From Acidimicrobiaceae bacterium (GTDB lineage Bacteria; Actinomycetota; Acidimicrobiia; Acidimicrobiales; Salinilacustritrichaceae): 5,915 bases of DNA. Numbering within the stretch: the first letter of the stretch is position 1; each line of letters starts with the position of its first letter. The notes under the pieces were generated by a model. It did no database searches. It was given only the letters and a program-made list of their open reading frames with translations, and was not told where the DNA came from. Below are positions 1 through 5,915 of the stretch, one piece after another. A program made the translations under genes and the position numbers. Location: NCBI GenBank assembly GCA_003476595.1, contig DMTU01000091.1, forward strand, positions 17,732 through 23,646. Direction: 5' to 3'.

Positions 1-1007
<1,007 letters not shown>

Positions 1008-1013
1008 GGGCCG

Positions 1014-1019
1014 ACGGTA
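1014..1019 (-). promoter_or_regulatory. Putative -10 box (TACCGT) of fumC, leaderless type
   Basis: The minus strand reads TACCGT, then six bases, then the fumC ATG. This matches the actinobacterial TANNNT -10 consensus at the distance that puts the transcription start on the A of ATG. No purine-rich ribosome binding site lies upstream and no good -35 is visible. The call is inferred from spacing and from recurrence at other starts in the window. Confidence 0.6.
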
Positions 1020-1026
1020 TCGGCGG

Positions 1027-1032
1027 TACGGT
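1027..1032 (+). promoter_or_regulatory. Putative -10 box (TACGGT) of the VOC gene, leaderless type
   Basis: TACGGT followed by seven bases and the GTG at 1040. It fits TANNNT and would start the mRNA at or next to the GTG. It lies only seven bases from the fumC -10 box on the opposite strand, so the two promoters are packed into 32 bases and each polymerase footprint must cover the other start. No -35 match is obvious. Confidence 0.6.
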
Positions 1033-1039
1033 CCGGCGC

Positions 1040-1417
1040 GTGACGGACTCGACGACCGCCGACGCCGGACGGGACTGGGCTCGGCCGGTCGTCCACTGGG
1101 CGATCGAGGCGCGCGACGTCGAGGCCCAGAGGGCGTTCTACGGGGCGCTCTTCAGCTGGGACATCGGCGACGGGCCCTTCGCCCCGATCGAGGCCGGCTT
1201 CGGCGGTCCCGAACCCGGGCCCGCCGGCCACCTCCAGGCATCGGACACCTCGCGCGTGAGCATCTACGTGCAGGTGCGGGACCTGCGCGAGACGCTGGAT
1301 CGCGCCGTGGAGCTGGGCGGCACCATCACCGCCGAGCCGTTCCAGCTCGAGGGGCAGCCGACGTTGGCCTTCATCACCGACCCCGAGGGCAACCCGGTCG
1401 GCCTCGTCCAGCAGTAG
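1040..1417 (+). CDS. VOC-superfamily (glyoxalase/bleomycin-resistance fold) protein
   Basis: A 125-residue single-module vicinal-oxygen-chelate protein, probably a cytosolic dimer; substrate unknown. After a polar N-terminus (residues 1-15) the first beta-alpha-beta unit runs [19 protein letters not shown] then ALFSW, with H19 at the usual first-strand metal-ligand position. The second unit runs [22 protein letters not shown] and ends in the hallmark [11 protein letters not shown] (residues 114-124). The layout resembles the actinobacterial CFP-32/Rv0577-like 'hydrolase/glyoxalase' group, which often carries two such modules; here there is one. The family includes metal enzymes, drug-binding proteins and proteins with no known activity, so no reaction is assigned. 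GTG 1040 is chosen because of the -10 box seven bases upstream; no ribosome binding site is present. It is divergent from fumarase and ends six bases from the convergent neighbour at 1424. Confidence 0.88.
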   Translation: MTDSTTADAGRDWARPVVHWAIEARDVEAQRAFYGALFSWDIGDGPFAPIEAGFGGPEPGPAGHLQASDTSRVSIYVQVRDLRETLDRAVELGGTITAEPFQLEGQPTLAFITDPEGNPVGLVQQ

Positions 1418-1423
1418 CTCCGG

Positions 1424-1708
1424 TCAGTCCAGCGTCGTCCAGCGCACGACCTCGACCGAGGCCGGATCCACGCACACCCGGAACGAGTCGACGGCCGGCC
1501 CGTCCTCCTCCGCTGCGGCCATGGCGTCGACGTCGCTGAACCAGAGGGTCTCCACCAACCAGCGGCCGTCCGCGCCCCGTGCCGTCGTTCGACGGATGAA
1601 CCCGTGCTGGAACGGGGCCACCTCGGTCTGGATCCGCCGGTCCGCCTCCAGGAGCTGGCCTTCGTCGGCGCCAGCGGCGAGGCGGAACGTTCGATGCTCG
1701 ATGATCAC
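1424..1708 (-). CDS. Small dimeric alpha/beta-barrel (ABM-like) protein, function unknown
   Basis: A 94-residue cytosolic protein with no signal or membrane segment. The pattern is a first strand (IIEHRTFRLAAG), a helix (DEGQLLEADRRIQTEVAP), a strand rich in basic residues (GFIRRTTARGADGRWLVETLWFS), a second helix starting with DVDAMAAAEE and a final strand VEVVRWTTLD. This is the ferredoxin-like layout of antibiotic-biosynthesis-monooxygenase/stress-responsive A/B-barrel proteins, which dimerise around a small pocket. Members range from heme or quinone monooxygenases to non-enzymatic proteins, and no diagnostic catalytic residue can be named here. The start is GTG 1708, with a TAGGCC sequence six bases upstream that is a one-mismatch form of the -10 box found at neighbouring starts. 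It is convergent with the VOC gene and divergent from the HNH-like gene. Family assignment is by layout only and is moderate. Confidence 0.75.
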   Translation of the reverse strand: MIIEHRTFRLAAGADEGQLLEADRRIQTEVAPFQHGFIRRTTARGADGRWLVETLWFSDVDAMAAAEEDGPAVDSFRVCVDPASVEVVRWTTLD

Positions 1709-1714
1709 GGCAGC

Positions 1715-1720
1715 GGCCTA
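1715..1720 (-). promoter_or_regulatory. Weak -10-like box (TAGGCC) of the ABM-like gene
   Basis: The minus strand reads TAGGCC, six bases, then GTG at 1708. The spacing equals that of the stronger boxes in this window, but the final T of TANNNT is C. It is included because of position; it may not be functional. Confidence 0.3.
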
Positions 1721-1727
1721 CCACGCC

Positions 1728-1733
1728 TACGGT
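1728..1733 (+). promoter_or_regulatory. Putative -10 box (TACGGT) of the HNH-like gene
   Basis: This has the same hexamer as upstream of the VOC and MscS genes. It is 34 bases before the ATG at 1768 but eight bases before a GTG at 1742 that opens a nine-codon ORF. The transcript would therefore begin near 1741-1742 and carry a pyrimidine-rich leader with no Shine-Dalgarno. Confidence 0.5.
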
Positions 1734-1741
1734 TCCTCGCC

Positions 1742-1771
1742 GTGGTTCTCTCCCCCGCCCTGTCCGCATGA
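1742..1771 (+). CDS. Possible nine-codon leaderless upstream ORF (VVLSPALSA, first residue Met if initiated at GTG)
   Basis: GTG at 1742 opens nine sense codons ending in a TGA at 1769-1771, which overlaps the ATG of the HNH-like gene in an ATGA arrangement. It begins eight bases after the TACGGT box, close to the spacing of the leaderless starts nearby. The stretch between it and the ATG is pyrimidine-rich with no purine-rich ribosome binding site, so translation of the downstream gene could depend on ribosomes finishing this peptide. It is too short to prove by composition, and chance occurrence is possible. Confidence 0.35.
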   Translation: MVLSPALSA

Positions 1772-2214
1772 GCCGCCTCGACGAGGTCGGCGAGCAGGAC
1801 GGTTGGCGGTGCTGGCTCTGCGACGAGCCGGTGGACCCGGACATGTCGGTGAACGACGCCCGGGGCCCGAGCATCGACCTGCGCACCACGAAGGCCAAGG
1901 CGAAGAAGAAGGGTGCCGACGGCCAGGAGCGACTGGCCCACCGGGGCTGCAACACCGGCAAGGGCGCCAAGGACCCCGTGGTCCCGTGGCCCGAGCACCT
2001 CTTCGTCGTGGACCCCGCCGTGATCCTGACCGCGGTCGAGCGCCTGGAGCGCAAGGGCGGCCGGGAGGTCATGGCCCGCTGTCCCACCGCCGAGGACGCG
2101 GATGCCGCCGCCGAGTGGCTGGCCGACCGGATCGGTCGCCTTGCTCCGGGTCTGGGCGCCACCACCGAGGTGGACGAGGGCGGCGGCCAGTACCTCGTGT
2201 CGCTCCGGGCCTGA
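1768..2214 (+). CDS. Zinc-ribbon/HNH-like protein with degenerate active site, function unknown
   Basis: A 148-residue soluble protein. Residues 13-62 follow the HNH-endonuclease outline: C15-W-L-C18, then PVDPDMSVND and PSIDL at 34-38, ending in AHRGCN with H58, C61 and N62. C15, C18, C61 and perhaps H58 could bind a structural zinc. The usual catalytic DH pair is D37-L38, so the general-base histidine is absent, and the middle Asn is not where expected; only the last His of H-N-H remains. A lysine run (K42, K44, K46-48) fills the loop. The C-terminal half (about 78-148) looks like a separate small alpha/beta domain: helix VILTAVERLERKGG, strand EVMARC, long helix 90-108, then two short strands. 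The start is ATG 1768; no Shine-Dalgarno is visible and the tiny ORF at 1742 overlaps it. It is probably a nucleic-acid-binding or zinc-binding protein rather than a working nuclease; that is inference. Confidence 0.85.
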   Translation: MSRLDEVGEQDGWRCWLCDEPVDPDMSVNDARGPSIDLRTTKAKAKKKGADGQERLAHRGCNTGKGAKDPVVPWPEHLFVVDPAVILTAVERLERKGGREVMARCPTAEDADAAAEWLADRIGRLAPGLGATTEVDEGGGQYLVSLRA

Positions 2215-2255
2215 CCAGGCGCGACACCAGCACTGCCAGTTTCCTCCGGGGTGGG

Positions 2256-3209
2256 TCAGGTGGGCTCGCGGATGGCGATGGGGGCCGGCGGCACGGCCCG
2301 CTCGGGCCGGGAGGCGAAGTAGGCCCCGACGACCACCAGCACCACGCCGACCACGGCGACGACGCCGACGCGGTCGTCGCGCACCAGGACGCCGAGGACC
2401 ATGGCCACGACCGGGATCAGGTACGTCGCCATCGAGGCCCGCGTCGAGCCCACCGAACCGACCAGGGTGGCCATGATCACGAAGGCGATGCCGGTGCCGA
2501 CGGCGCCGATGAAGGCCACGGACAGCGCCGGGCCGAGCTCGAACGACGACCCCGGGATCGACCAGAACCCGAACGGGGCGGTCCACACCGTGGCCAGGGC
2601 GAGCATCCGGGCCATCACGGCCAGCGATCCGTAGCGGCGCTGGAGCGGGGCTGCGATGTTGATGGCGAAGCCGTAGCAGACGGTCGCGCCGAGGGCCATC
2701 AGCACGCCGATCCAGGCGTTGTCCCCCTCCCCGAGCTGGTCCAGGGACACCGCCAGCGTGCCGGCGAGGCCGACGACGAGGCCGGCGGCCTGCGTCGGAC
2801 CGGGCGGCGTCCGCAGGAGCACGCCGGCGACCAGCGCGGCGAAGATCGGCATCGACCCGTTGAGCATGCCGGTCACCGCGGAGGAGATGTGCTGCTCGGC
2901 CAGCGGGAACAGCGTGAAGGGGATGCCGACCCACAGCAGCGACAGCAGCACCATGCGGAAGCGGTCCTCGGGGTCGAGGCGGGTGCGGGCCTTGGGCACC
3001 ACGTTGAGCACGGCGGCGCCCAACGCGACGCGACCCCAGGTGATGAGCCCGGGCTCGATCGAGTCCAGCGCGATGGCGATGAACAGGAACGACGAGCCCC
3101 AGATCAGGGCGATGCTGACGAACAGGCCCCAGTCGCCCACCGAGAACGCCCCGGGGTTCAGGCTGGCGGTCGCCTCCAGCGCGCGGGCCCGGACGGGCCT
3201 GCCGGTCAA
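2256..3209 (-). CDS. EamA/DMT-superfamily transporter, ten-helix permease
   Basis: An inner-membrane permease of the drug/metabolite transporter (RhaT/YdcZ-like EamA) superfamily, which exports or exchanges small metabolites; the substrate cannot be read from sequence. About 317 residues form two EamA repeats of five helices. The first begins at DWGLFVSIALIWGSSFLF (about 26-43) with the family WGSSF, and continues through AVTGMLNGSMPIFAALVAGVLL. The second includes ASMATYLIPVVAMVLGVLV and the final helix VVAVVGVVLVVVGAYFASR. The Glu that usually follows these P-containing helices is missing in both repeats (RTPPG and RDDRVG). The start chosen is TTG 3209, overlapping the MscS TGA as TTGA; from there to the GTG at 3140 all codons end in G or C, which supports translation of that stretch. 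GTG 3140 is the alternative. The gene has no separate promoter space and should be co-transcribed with the MscS gene. It converges on the HNH-like gene. Confidence 0.9.
   Translation of the reverse strand: MTGRPVRARALEATASLNPGAFSVGDWGLFVSIALIWGSSFLFIAIALDSIEPGLITWGRVALGAAVLNVVPKARTRLDPEDRFRMVLLSLLWVGIPFTLFPLAEQHISSAVTGMLNGSMPIFAALVAGVLLRTPPGPTQAAGLVVGLAGTLAVSLDQLGEGDNAWIGVLMALGATVCYGFAINIAAPLQRRYGSLAVMARMLALATVWTAPFGFWSIPGSSFELGPALSVAFIGAVGTGIAFVIMATLVGSVGSTRASMATYLIPVVAMVLGVLVRDDRVGVVAVVGVVLVVVGAYFASRPERAVPPAPIAIREPT
3206..3209 (-). promoter_or_regulatory. Start/stop overlap (TTGA) linking MscS and EamA genes
   Basis: The MscS TGA (3208-3206) and the proposed EamA TTG (3209-3207) share two bases. 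A GAGG sequence sits only a few bases before the TTG, too close for a standard ribosome binding site, so re-initiation by terminating ribosomes is the likely route. Confidence 0.55.
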
Positions 3210-4294
3210 GCCCTCGGGGCGCCGGCTTCGTCGCCGGCGCCCTCCGAACCGTCCTCGAGGGGGCCGCCGTCGCTGTCGGTGGAGGAACCCGCTTCGCGCC
3301 GCACCCACATGACCTGCTGCGGGAACGGGATCTCGATGCCCTCCTCGTCGAAGCGGTCCTTGATGCGGCGGTTGAGCTCGCGGCTCACCGCCCACTGGCG
3401 ACCGGGCTGGGTCTTGACGACCAGGCGGATGGCGATGCCGCTGGCGCCGAGGGTCTGGATGCCCCAGATCTCGGGCTCCTCGAGGATGTCGACGCGCCAG
3501 GTGTCCTCGCGCCAGAGCTTGTCAGCGACCTCCTTGACGACCTGCTCGGCCTTGCCGAGGTCCGTGGAGTAGGCGACCTCGACGTCGAGCAGGGCACGGG
3601 CCCACTGCTGGGACATGTTGCCGACCCGACGGATCTCGCCGTTCGGCACGTGCCAGACCGTGCCGTCGACCCCTCGCAGCTTGGTCGTGCGCAGGTTCAC
3701 GACCTCGACGGTGCCGACGGCCTCGCCCACGTCGATGACGTCACCCACGCCGTACTGGTCCTCGGCCAGCATGAACAGGCCGGAGAGGAAGTCCTTCACC
3801 AGCGACTGGGCGCCGAAGCCGAGGGCGACGCCCACGATGCCGGCGCCGGCGATGAGCGGCGCCAGGTTGATGCCGACCTCGGCCAGGGCGGTGATGACGG
3901 CGATCGAGTAGATGACGATGCTCGCCGTGCTCTTCAGCACCAGGCCGATCGTCTGGGCGCGGGACGCGGCCCGCAGCGGCTGCACCGCGGTGGTGGACTG
4001 CAGCGGCTTGGGCGTGTACTTGCGCAGCCGGCTACGAGCCTCTTGGCCGCCGTCGTCGGTCATGTTCGCCACGAAGGAGCCGATGGCCCTGCGCACCAGG
4101 CGGTTCACGACCAACGCGATGACGAAGATGATCAGGATCCGGAGCGGCACGGTGGCGAGCCAGTCGGCCACCCGGGCGAGGAGGTCGTTCTCGGTCCACG
4201 TGTAGACGTTGCGGCACACGAGGCCGGCCTCGTCGACCGCTTCGACCTCGCACGCCGAGACGATCTGCTCGTCGGTCACCTGGAAGAGGGGCAC
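3206..4294 (-). CDS. MscS-family small-conductance mechanosensitive ion channel
   Basis: A membrane tension-gated channel that releases solutes on osmotic downshock; 362 residues, heptameric in the family. The N-terminus (1-45) is predicted outside and holds two cysteines (C15, C27). TM1 is about 49-70 (PLRILIIFVIALVVNRLV), a charged loop covers about 77-112, TM2 is about 116-138, and pore-lining TM3 is about 145-176 with the glycine/alanine pattern AGAGIVGVALGFGAQSLV followed by KDFLSGLFML. The beta domain begins at GVGDVIDVG and includes NLRTTKLR and the WHVPNGEIRRVGNMS segment; the C-terminal alpha/beta domain ends near FPQQVMWVRR. A polar acidic tail of about 30 residues follows. GTG 4294 is chosen because TACGGT lies seven bases upstream; GTG 4303 is the nearest alternative but would overlap that box. 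First gene of a two-gene operon with the EamA transporter. Confidence 0.95.
   Translation of the reverse strand: MPLFQVTDEQIVSACEVEAVDEAGLVCRNVYTWTENDLLARVADWLATVPLRILIIFVIALVVNRLVRRAIGSFVANMTDDGGQEARSRLRKYTPKPLQSTTAVQPLRAASRAQTIGLVLKSTASIVIYSIAVITALAEVGINLAPLIAGAGIVGVALGFGAQSLVKDFLSGLFMLAEDQYGVGDVIDVGEAVGTVEVVNLRTTKLRGVDGTVWHVPNGEIRRVGNMSQQWARALLDVEVAYSTDLGKAEQVVKEVADKLWREDTWRVDILEEPEIWGIQTLGASGIAIRLVVKTQPGRQWAVSRELNRRIKDRFDEEGIEIPFPQQVMWVRREAGSSTDSDGGPLEDGSEGAGDEAGAPRA
3217..3242 (-). repeat. Perfect 10-bp GC-only hairpin at the MscS 3' end
   Basis: Minus-strand RNA reads GGGCGCCGGC, a six-base loop (GACGAA), then GCCGGCGCCC. All ten pairs are G-C. It lies inside the last MscS codons (encoding G-A-G-D-E-A-G-A) and ends seven bases before the EamA TTG. 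No T run follows, so it is not a standard intrinsic terminator. It may reduce EamA expression, pause ribosomes or polymerase, or protect the upstream message from exonucleases; it could also be a chance product of Gly/Ala codons in GC-rich DNA. Confidence 0.6.
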
Positions 4295-4301
4295 GGCGCG
4301 C

Positions 4302-4307
4302 ACCGTA
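4302..4307 (-). promoter_or_regulatory. Putative -10 box (TACGGT) of the MscS gene, leaderless type
   Basis: The minus strand reads TACGGT, seven bases, then GTG at 4294. Hexamer and spacing equal those of the VOC gene. There is no ribosome binding site. It would drive both the channel and the EamA transporter. Confidence 0.6.
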
Positions 4308-4350
4308 GCGACGGGCCCTGACAGCGGCACACCATCTCCGGAGCCACCGG

Positions 4351-4356
4351 TAGGTT
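4351..4356 (+). promoter_or_regulatory. Putative -10 box (TAGGTT) of the HerA-like gene, leaderless type
   Basis: TAGGTT followed by six bases and the ATG at 4363. It fits TANNNT at leaderless distance. The nearest purine-rich run (CCGGAGCC) is some 20 bases upstream, too far to serve as a ribosome binding site for this ATG. Confidence 0.6.
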
Positions 4357-4362
4357 CCCGCC

Positions 4363-5915
4363 ATGGACGCCGAGCTGACCCTGGGCGAGACGATCGACCC
4401 CGCCGCGCACGAGCGCACCGGCACGCCCCTGGCGGTCGACGCATCGGACCTGACCACCCACGGCGTGATCGTCGGCATGACCGGCTCGGGCAAGACCGGG
4501 CTCGGCGTGGTGCTGCTCGAGGAGGCGCTCCGGGCCGGCATCCCCACCCTCGTCCTCGATCCCAAGGGCGACATGACCAACCTCGCCCTGCGCTTCCCCG
4601 GCCTGTCCACCGAGGAGTTCGCCCCCTGGGTGGCACCGGGCGCAGACGCGGCGGCGACGGCGACGACGTGGCGGGAGGGCCTGGCGGGCTGGGGCCTCGA
4701 CGGCACCCACGTCGCCGAGCTCGACGAGCGCAGCGACGTCACCGTCTACACGCCAGGCTCGACGGCCGGGGTCGCCATGGACCTGGTCGGATCCCTCTCC
4801 GCGCCGCAAGGGGCCGACGAGGAGGCCCAGGCCGACGAGATCGACGGCCTGGTCAGCGGCTTGCTGTCGATGGTGGGCATCGACGCCGACCCGCTCTCGT
4901 CCCGGGAGCACATCCTCCTCTCGAACCTGGTGCAGCGGGCGTGGTCGACCGGGGAGGACCTCGACCTCGGCCAGCTGGTCCACCAGGTCCAGGACCCGCC
5001 CATCCGCAAGCTCGGCGTGCTCGAGCTCGACTCGTTCTACCCGGCCGCGGATCGCACCGCGCTCGCCATGCAGCTCAACGGGCTCCTCGCGTCCCCGTCC
5101 TTCGCGGCGTGGTCCCAGGGCGTGCCCATCGACATCGGCTCGATGCTGTCGACCGAGGACGGCCGGGCCGCCTGCTCGGTCATCTACCTCGCGCACCTCT
5201 CCGAGGAGGAGCGCCAGTTCGTCGTCACGCTGGTCCTGTCCAAGCTGGTCACGTGGATGCGGGGCCAGTCCGGCACCCCGGACCTCCGGGCCCTCGTCTA
5301 CATGGACGAGGTCTTCGGCTACGTGCCCCCGTCGGCCGCGCCGCCGGCCAAGAAGCCCATCCTCACCATCCTCAAGCAGGCCCGGGCGTTCGGCGTCGGC
5401 ATGGTGCTCTCCACCCAGAACCCGGTCGACCTCGACTACAAGGCGATCTCGAACGCCGGCACCTGGATGATCGGCCGACTCCAGACCGAGCGCGACGTGG
5501 ACCGACTGCGCGACGGCCTGCAGGCGGCGTCCGGGTCCGTGGACGTCGAGCAGCTGCGGGCCACCATCGCCGGCCTCGGGAAGCGGGAGTTCGTCCTCCA
5601 CTCGACCAAGGCGTCGGCCCCATCGGTCTTCACCACCCGCTGGGCCCTCGACTACCTGGCCGGGCCGCTCACCAAGGACCAGGTCGGCGCCCTCCCGGGC
5701 CAGGCTGCCACCGCGCCGGCCTCGGCGGCGACGACCACGTCCACGGCCAGCGCCACCCCCGTCGAGCAGCGGACGGTGGAGGTCGGCGAGGACCAGACCC
5801 CGGTGCCGCCGGCGGTCGCCGACGGCGTGCCCGTCCGTTGGGTCGACCCCGCCGCGCCGTGGCTCCCGGAGGTCGGCGGCGATCCGACCTCCCCCCGCCA
5901 CCGTGCGGGGCTGGC
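4363..5915 (+). CDS. HerA/FtsK-superfamily ATPase (DUF87/DUF853-like), 3' end outside window
   Basis: A predicted P-loop ATPase of the HerA-like helicase/translocase group, soluble, probably hexameric and acting on DNA; the biological role of this bacterial subgroup is not established to my knowledge. 517 codons are visible and no stop is reached; relatives I recall are roughly 750-850 residues. Walker A is GMTGSGKT (38-45, K44), followed by the family DPKGD (66-70). Walker B is ALVYMDE with D315-E316. LSTQNPVDLDYK (349-360) carries the sensor-type Q352, and WMIGRLQTERD holds R372, a candidate arginine finger. The core ends at about 440 with TTRWALDYLAGPLT. A low-complexity Ala/Thr/Ser linker (about 447-475) leads into PPAVADGVPVRWVD, the start of the C-terminal part. 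The start is ATG 4363, with a -10 box six bases before it. It is divergent from the MscS operon; the next gene is not visible. Neither a signal nor membrane segments are seen. Confidence 0.92.
   Translation, partial: MDAELTLGETIDPAAHERTGTPLAVDASDLTTHGVIVGMTGSGKTGLGVVLLEEALRAGIPTLVLDPKGDMTNLALRFPGLSTEEFAPWVAPGADAAATATTWREGLAGWGLDGTHVAELDERSDVTVYTPGSTAGVAMDLVGSLSAPQGADEEAQADEIDGLVSGLLSMVGIDADPLSSREHILLSNLVQRAWSTGEDLDLGQLVHQVQDPPIRKLGVLELDSFYPAADRTALAMQLNGLLASPSFAAWSQGVPIDIGSMLSTEDGRAACSVIYLAHLSEEERQFVVTLVLSKLVTWMRGQSGTPDLRALVYMDEVFGYVPPSAAPPAKKPILTILKQARAFGVGMVLSTQNPVDLDYKAISNAGTWMIGRLQTERDVDRLRDGLQAASGSVDVEQLRATIAGLGKREFVLHSTKASAPSVFTTRWALDYLAGPLTKDQVGALPGQAATAPASAATTTSTASATPVEQRTVEVGEDQTPVPPAVADGVPVRWVDPAAPWLPEVGGDPTSPRHRAGL

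Noticed and set aside
1406..1443. Three copies of GTCCAGC near the VOC/ABM-like convergent ends
   Set aside because: The copies are short, irregularly spaced and mostly within coding codons; this is expected by chance in this base composition.
2210..2260. Inverted CCTGACC / GGTCAGG around the two convergent stop codons as a bidirectional terminator
   Set aside because: There are only seven pairs with a 37-base loop and no T runs. The symmetry largely reflects two TGA stops facing each other.
1705..2934. A 409-codon open frame on the minus strand
   Set aside because: It overlaps the real EamA frame out of phase and the HNH-like gene antisense, and its composition is Arg/Gly-rich with no domain.
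3210..3395. Upstream extension of the EamA frame
   Set aside because: It overlaps the conserved MscS C-terminal domain and translates to an Arg-rich sequence unlike a DMT N-terminus.
1521..3572. A 683-codon open frame on the plus strand
   Set aside because: It runs antisense through the ABM-like, EamA and MscS genes and across the HNH-like gene. Its translation is low-complexity (Arg/Gly/His/Asp-rich), typical of shadow frames in GC-rich DNA, and the frames it overlaps encode recognisable families.
4295..4636. Upstream extension of the MscS frame
   Set aside because: The extension is Arg/Pro-rich, antisense to the ATPase N-terminus including its Walker A region, and crosses both promoters. 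The GTG at 4294 has the expected -10 spacing.
4276..5901. A 541-codon open frame on the minus strand
   Set aside because: It is antisense to the HerA-like ATPase, with Gly/Arg/Val/Asp-rich composition and no recognisable motif, while the opposite strand has a full set of ATPase motifs.
4363..5915. A complete HerA-based antiphage system
   Set aside because: No effector or nuclease partner is visible within the window, so a defence role cannot be claimed.

Overview
The window is very GC-rich and densely coding. GTG and TTG starts are frequent, third codon positions are almost always G or C, and several starts follow a TANNNT -10 box with no Shine-Dalgarno sequence. This points to a high-GC actinobacterium. 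The protein styles (VOC protein, ABM-like protein, HNH-like protein and HerA-like ATPase) remind me of the Acidimicrobiia, but that placement is inference. I see no RNA genes, mobile elements, CRISPR arrays or long gaps; the longest space between genes is about 70 bases.

Layout. Positions 1-1007 (-) hold the N-terminal two thirds of class II fumarase, running off the left edge. Divergent from it, 32 bases away, is a small VOC-fold protein (1040-1417, +). Convergent with that is a small dimeric alpha/beta-barrel protein (1424-1708, -). Divergent again is a zinc-ribbon/HNH-like protein that has lost most of the HNH catalytic residues (1768-2214, +). Convergent with it is a two-gene minus-strand operon: an MscS-type mechanosensitive channel (4294-3206), then an EamA/DMT-family transporter whose TTG start overlaps the channel's stop codon. 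Divergent from the channel is the start of a HerA/FtsK-superfamily ATPase (4363 to the right edge, truncated).

How the parts work together. These look mostly like unrelated housekeeping or accessory genes rather than one pathway. Fumarase belongs to the TCA cycle, MscS to osmotic release, EamA to solute export or exchange, and the ATPase probably to DNA handling. The shared feature is promoter architecture: four gene starts (fumarase, VOC, MscS, ATPase) lie exactly 6-7 bases downstream of a TANNNT box with no ribosome binding site, as expected for leaderless mRNAs. A fifth such box precedes a possible nine-codon leader ORF that overlaps the HNH-like start as ATGA. At the MscS/EamA junction a perfect 10-bp hairpin lies just before the coupled TTG start. 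I do not see a convincing new multi-gene defence or biosynthetic system; the best leads are these expression signals and the degenerate HNH-like protein.
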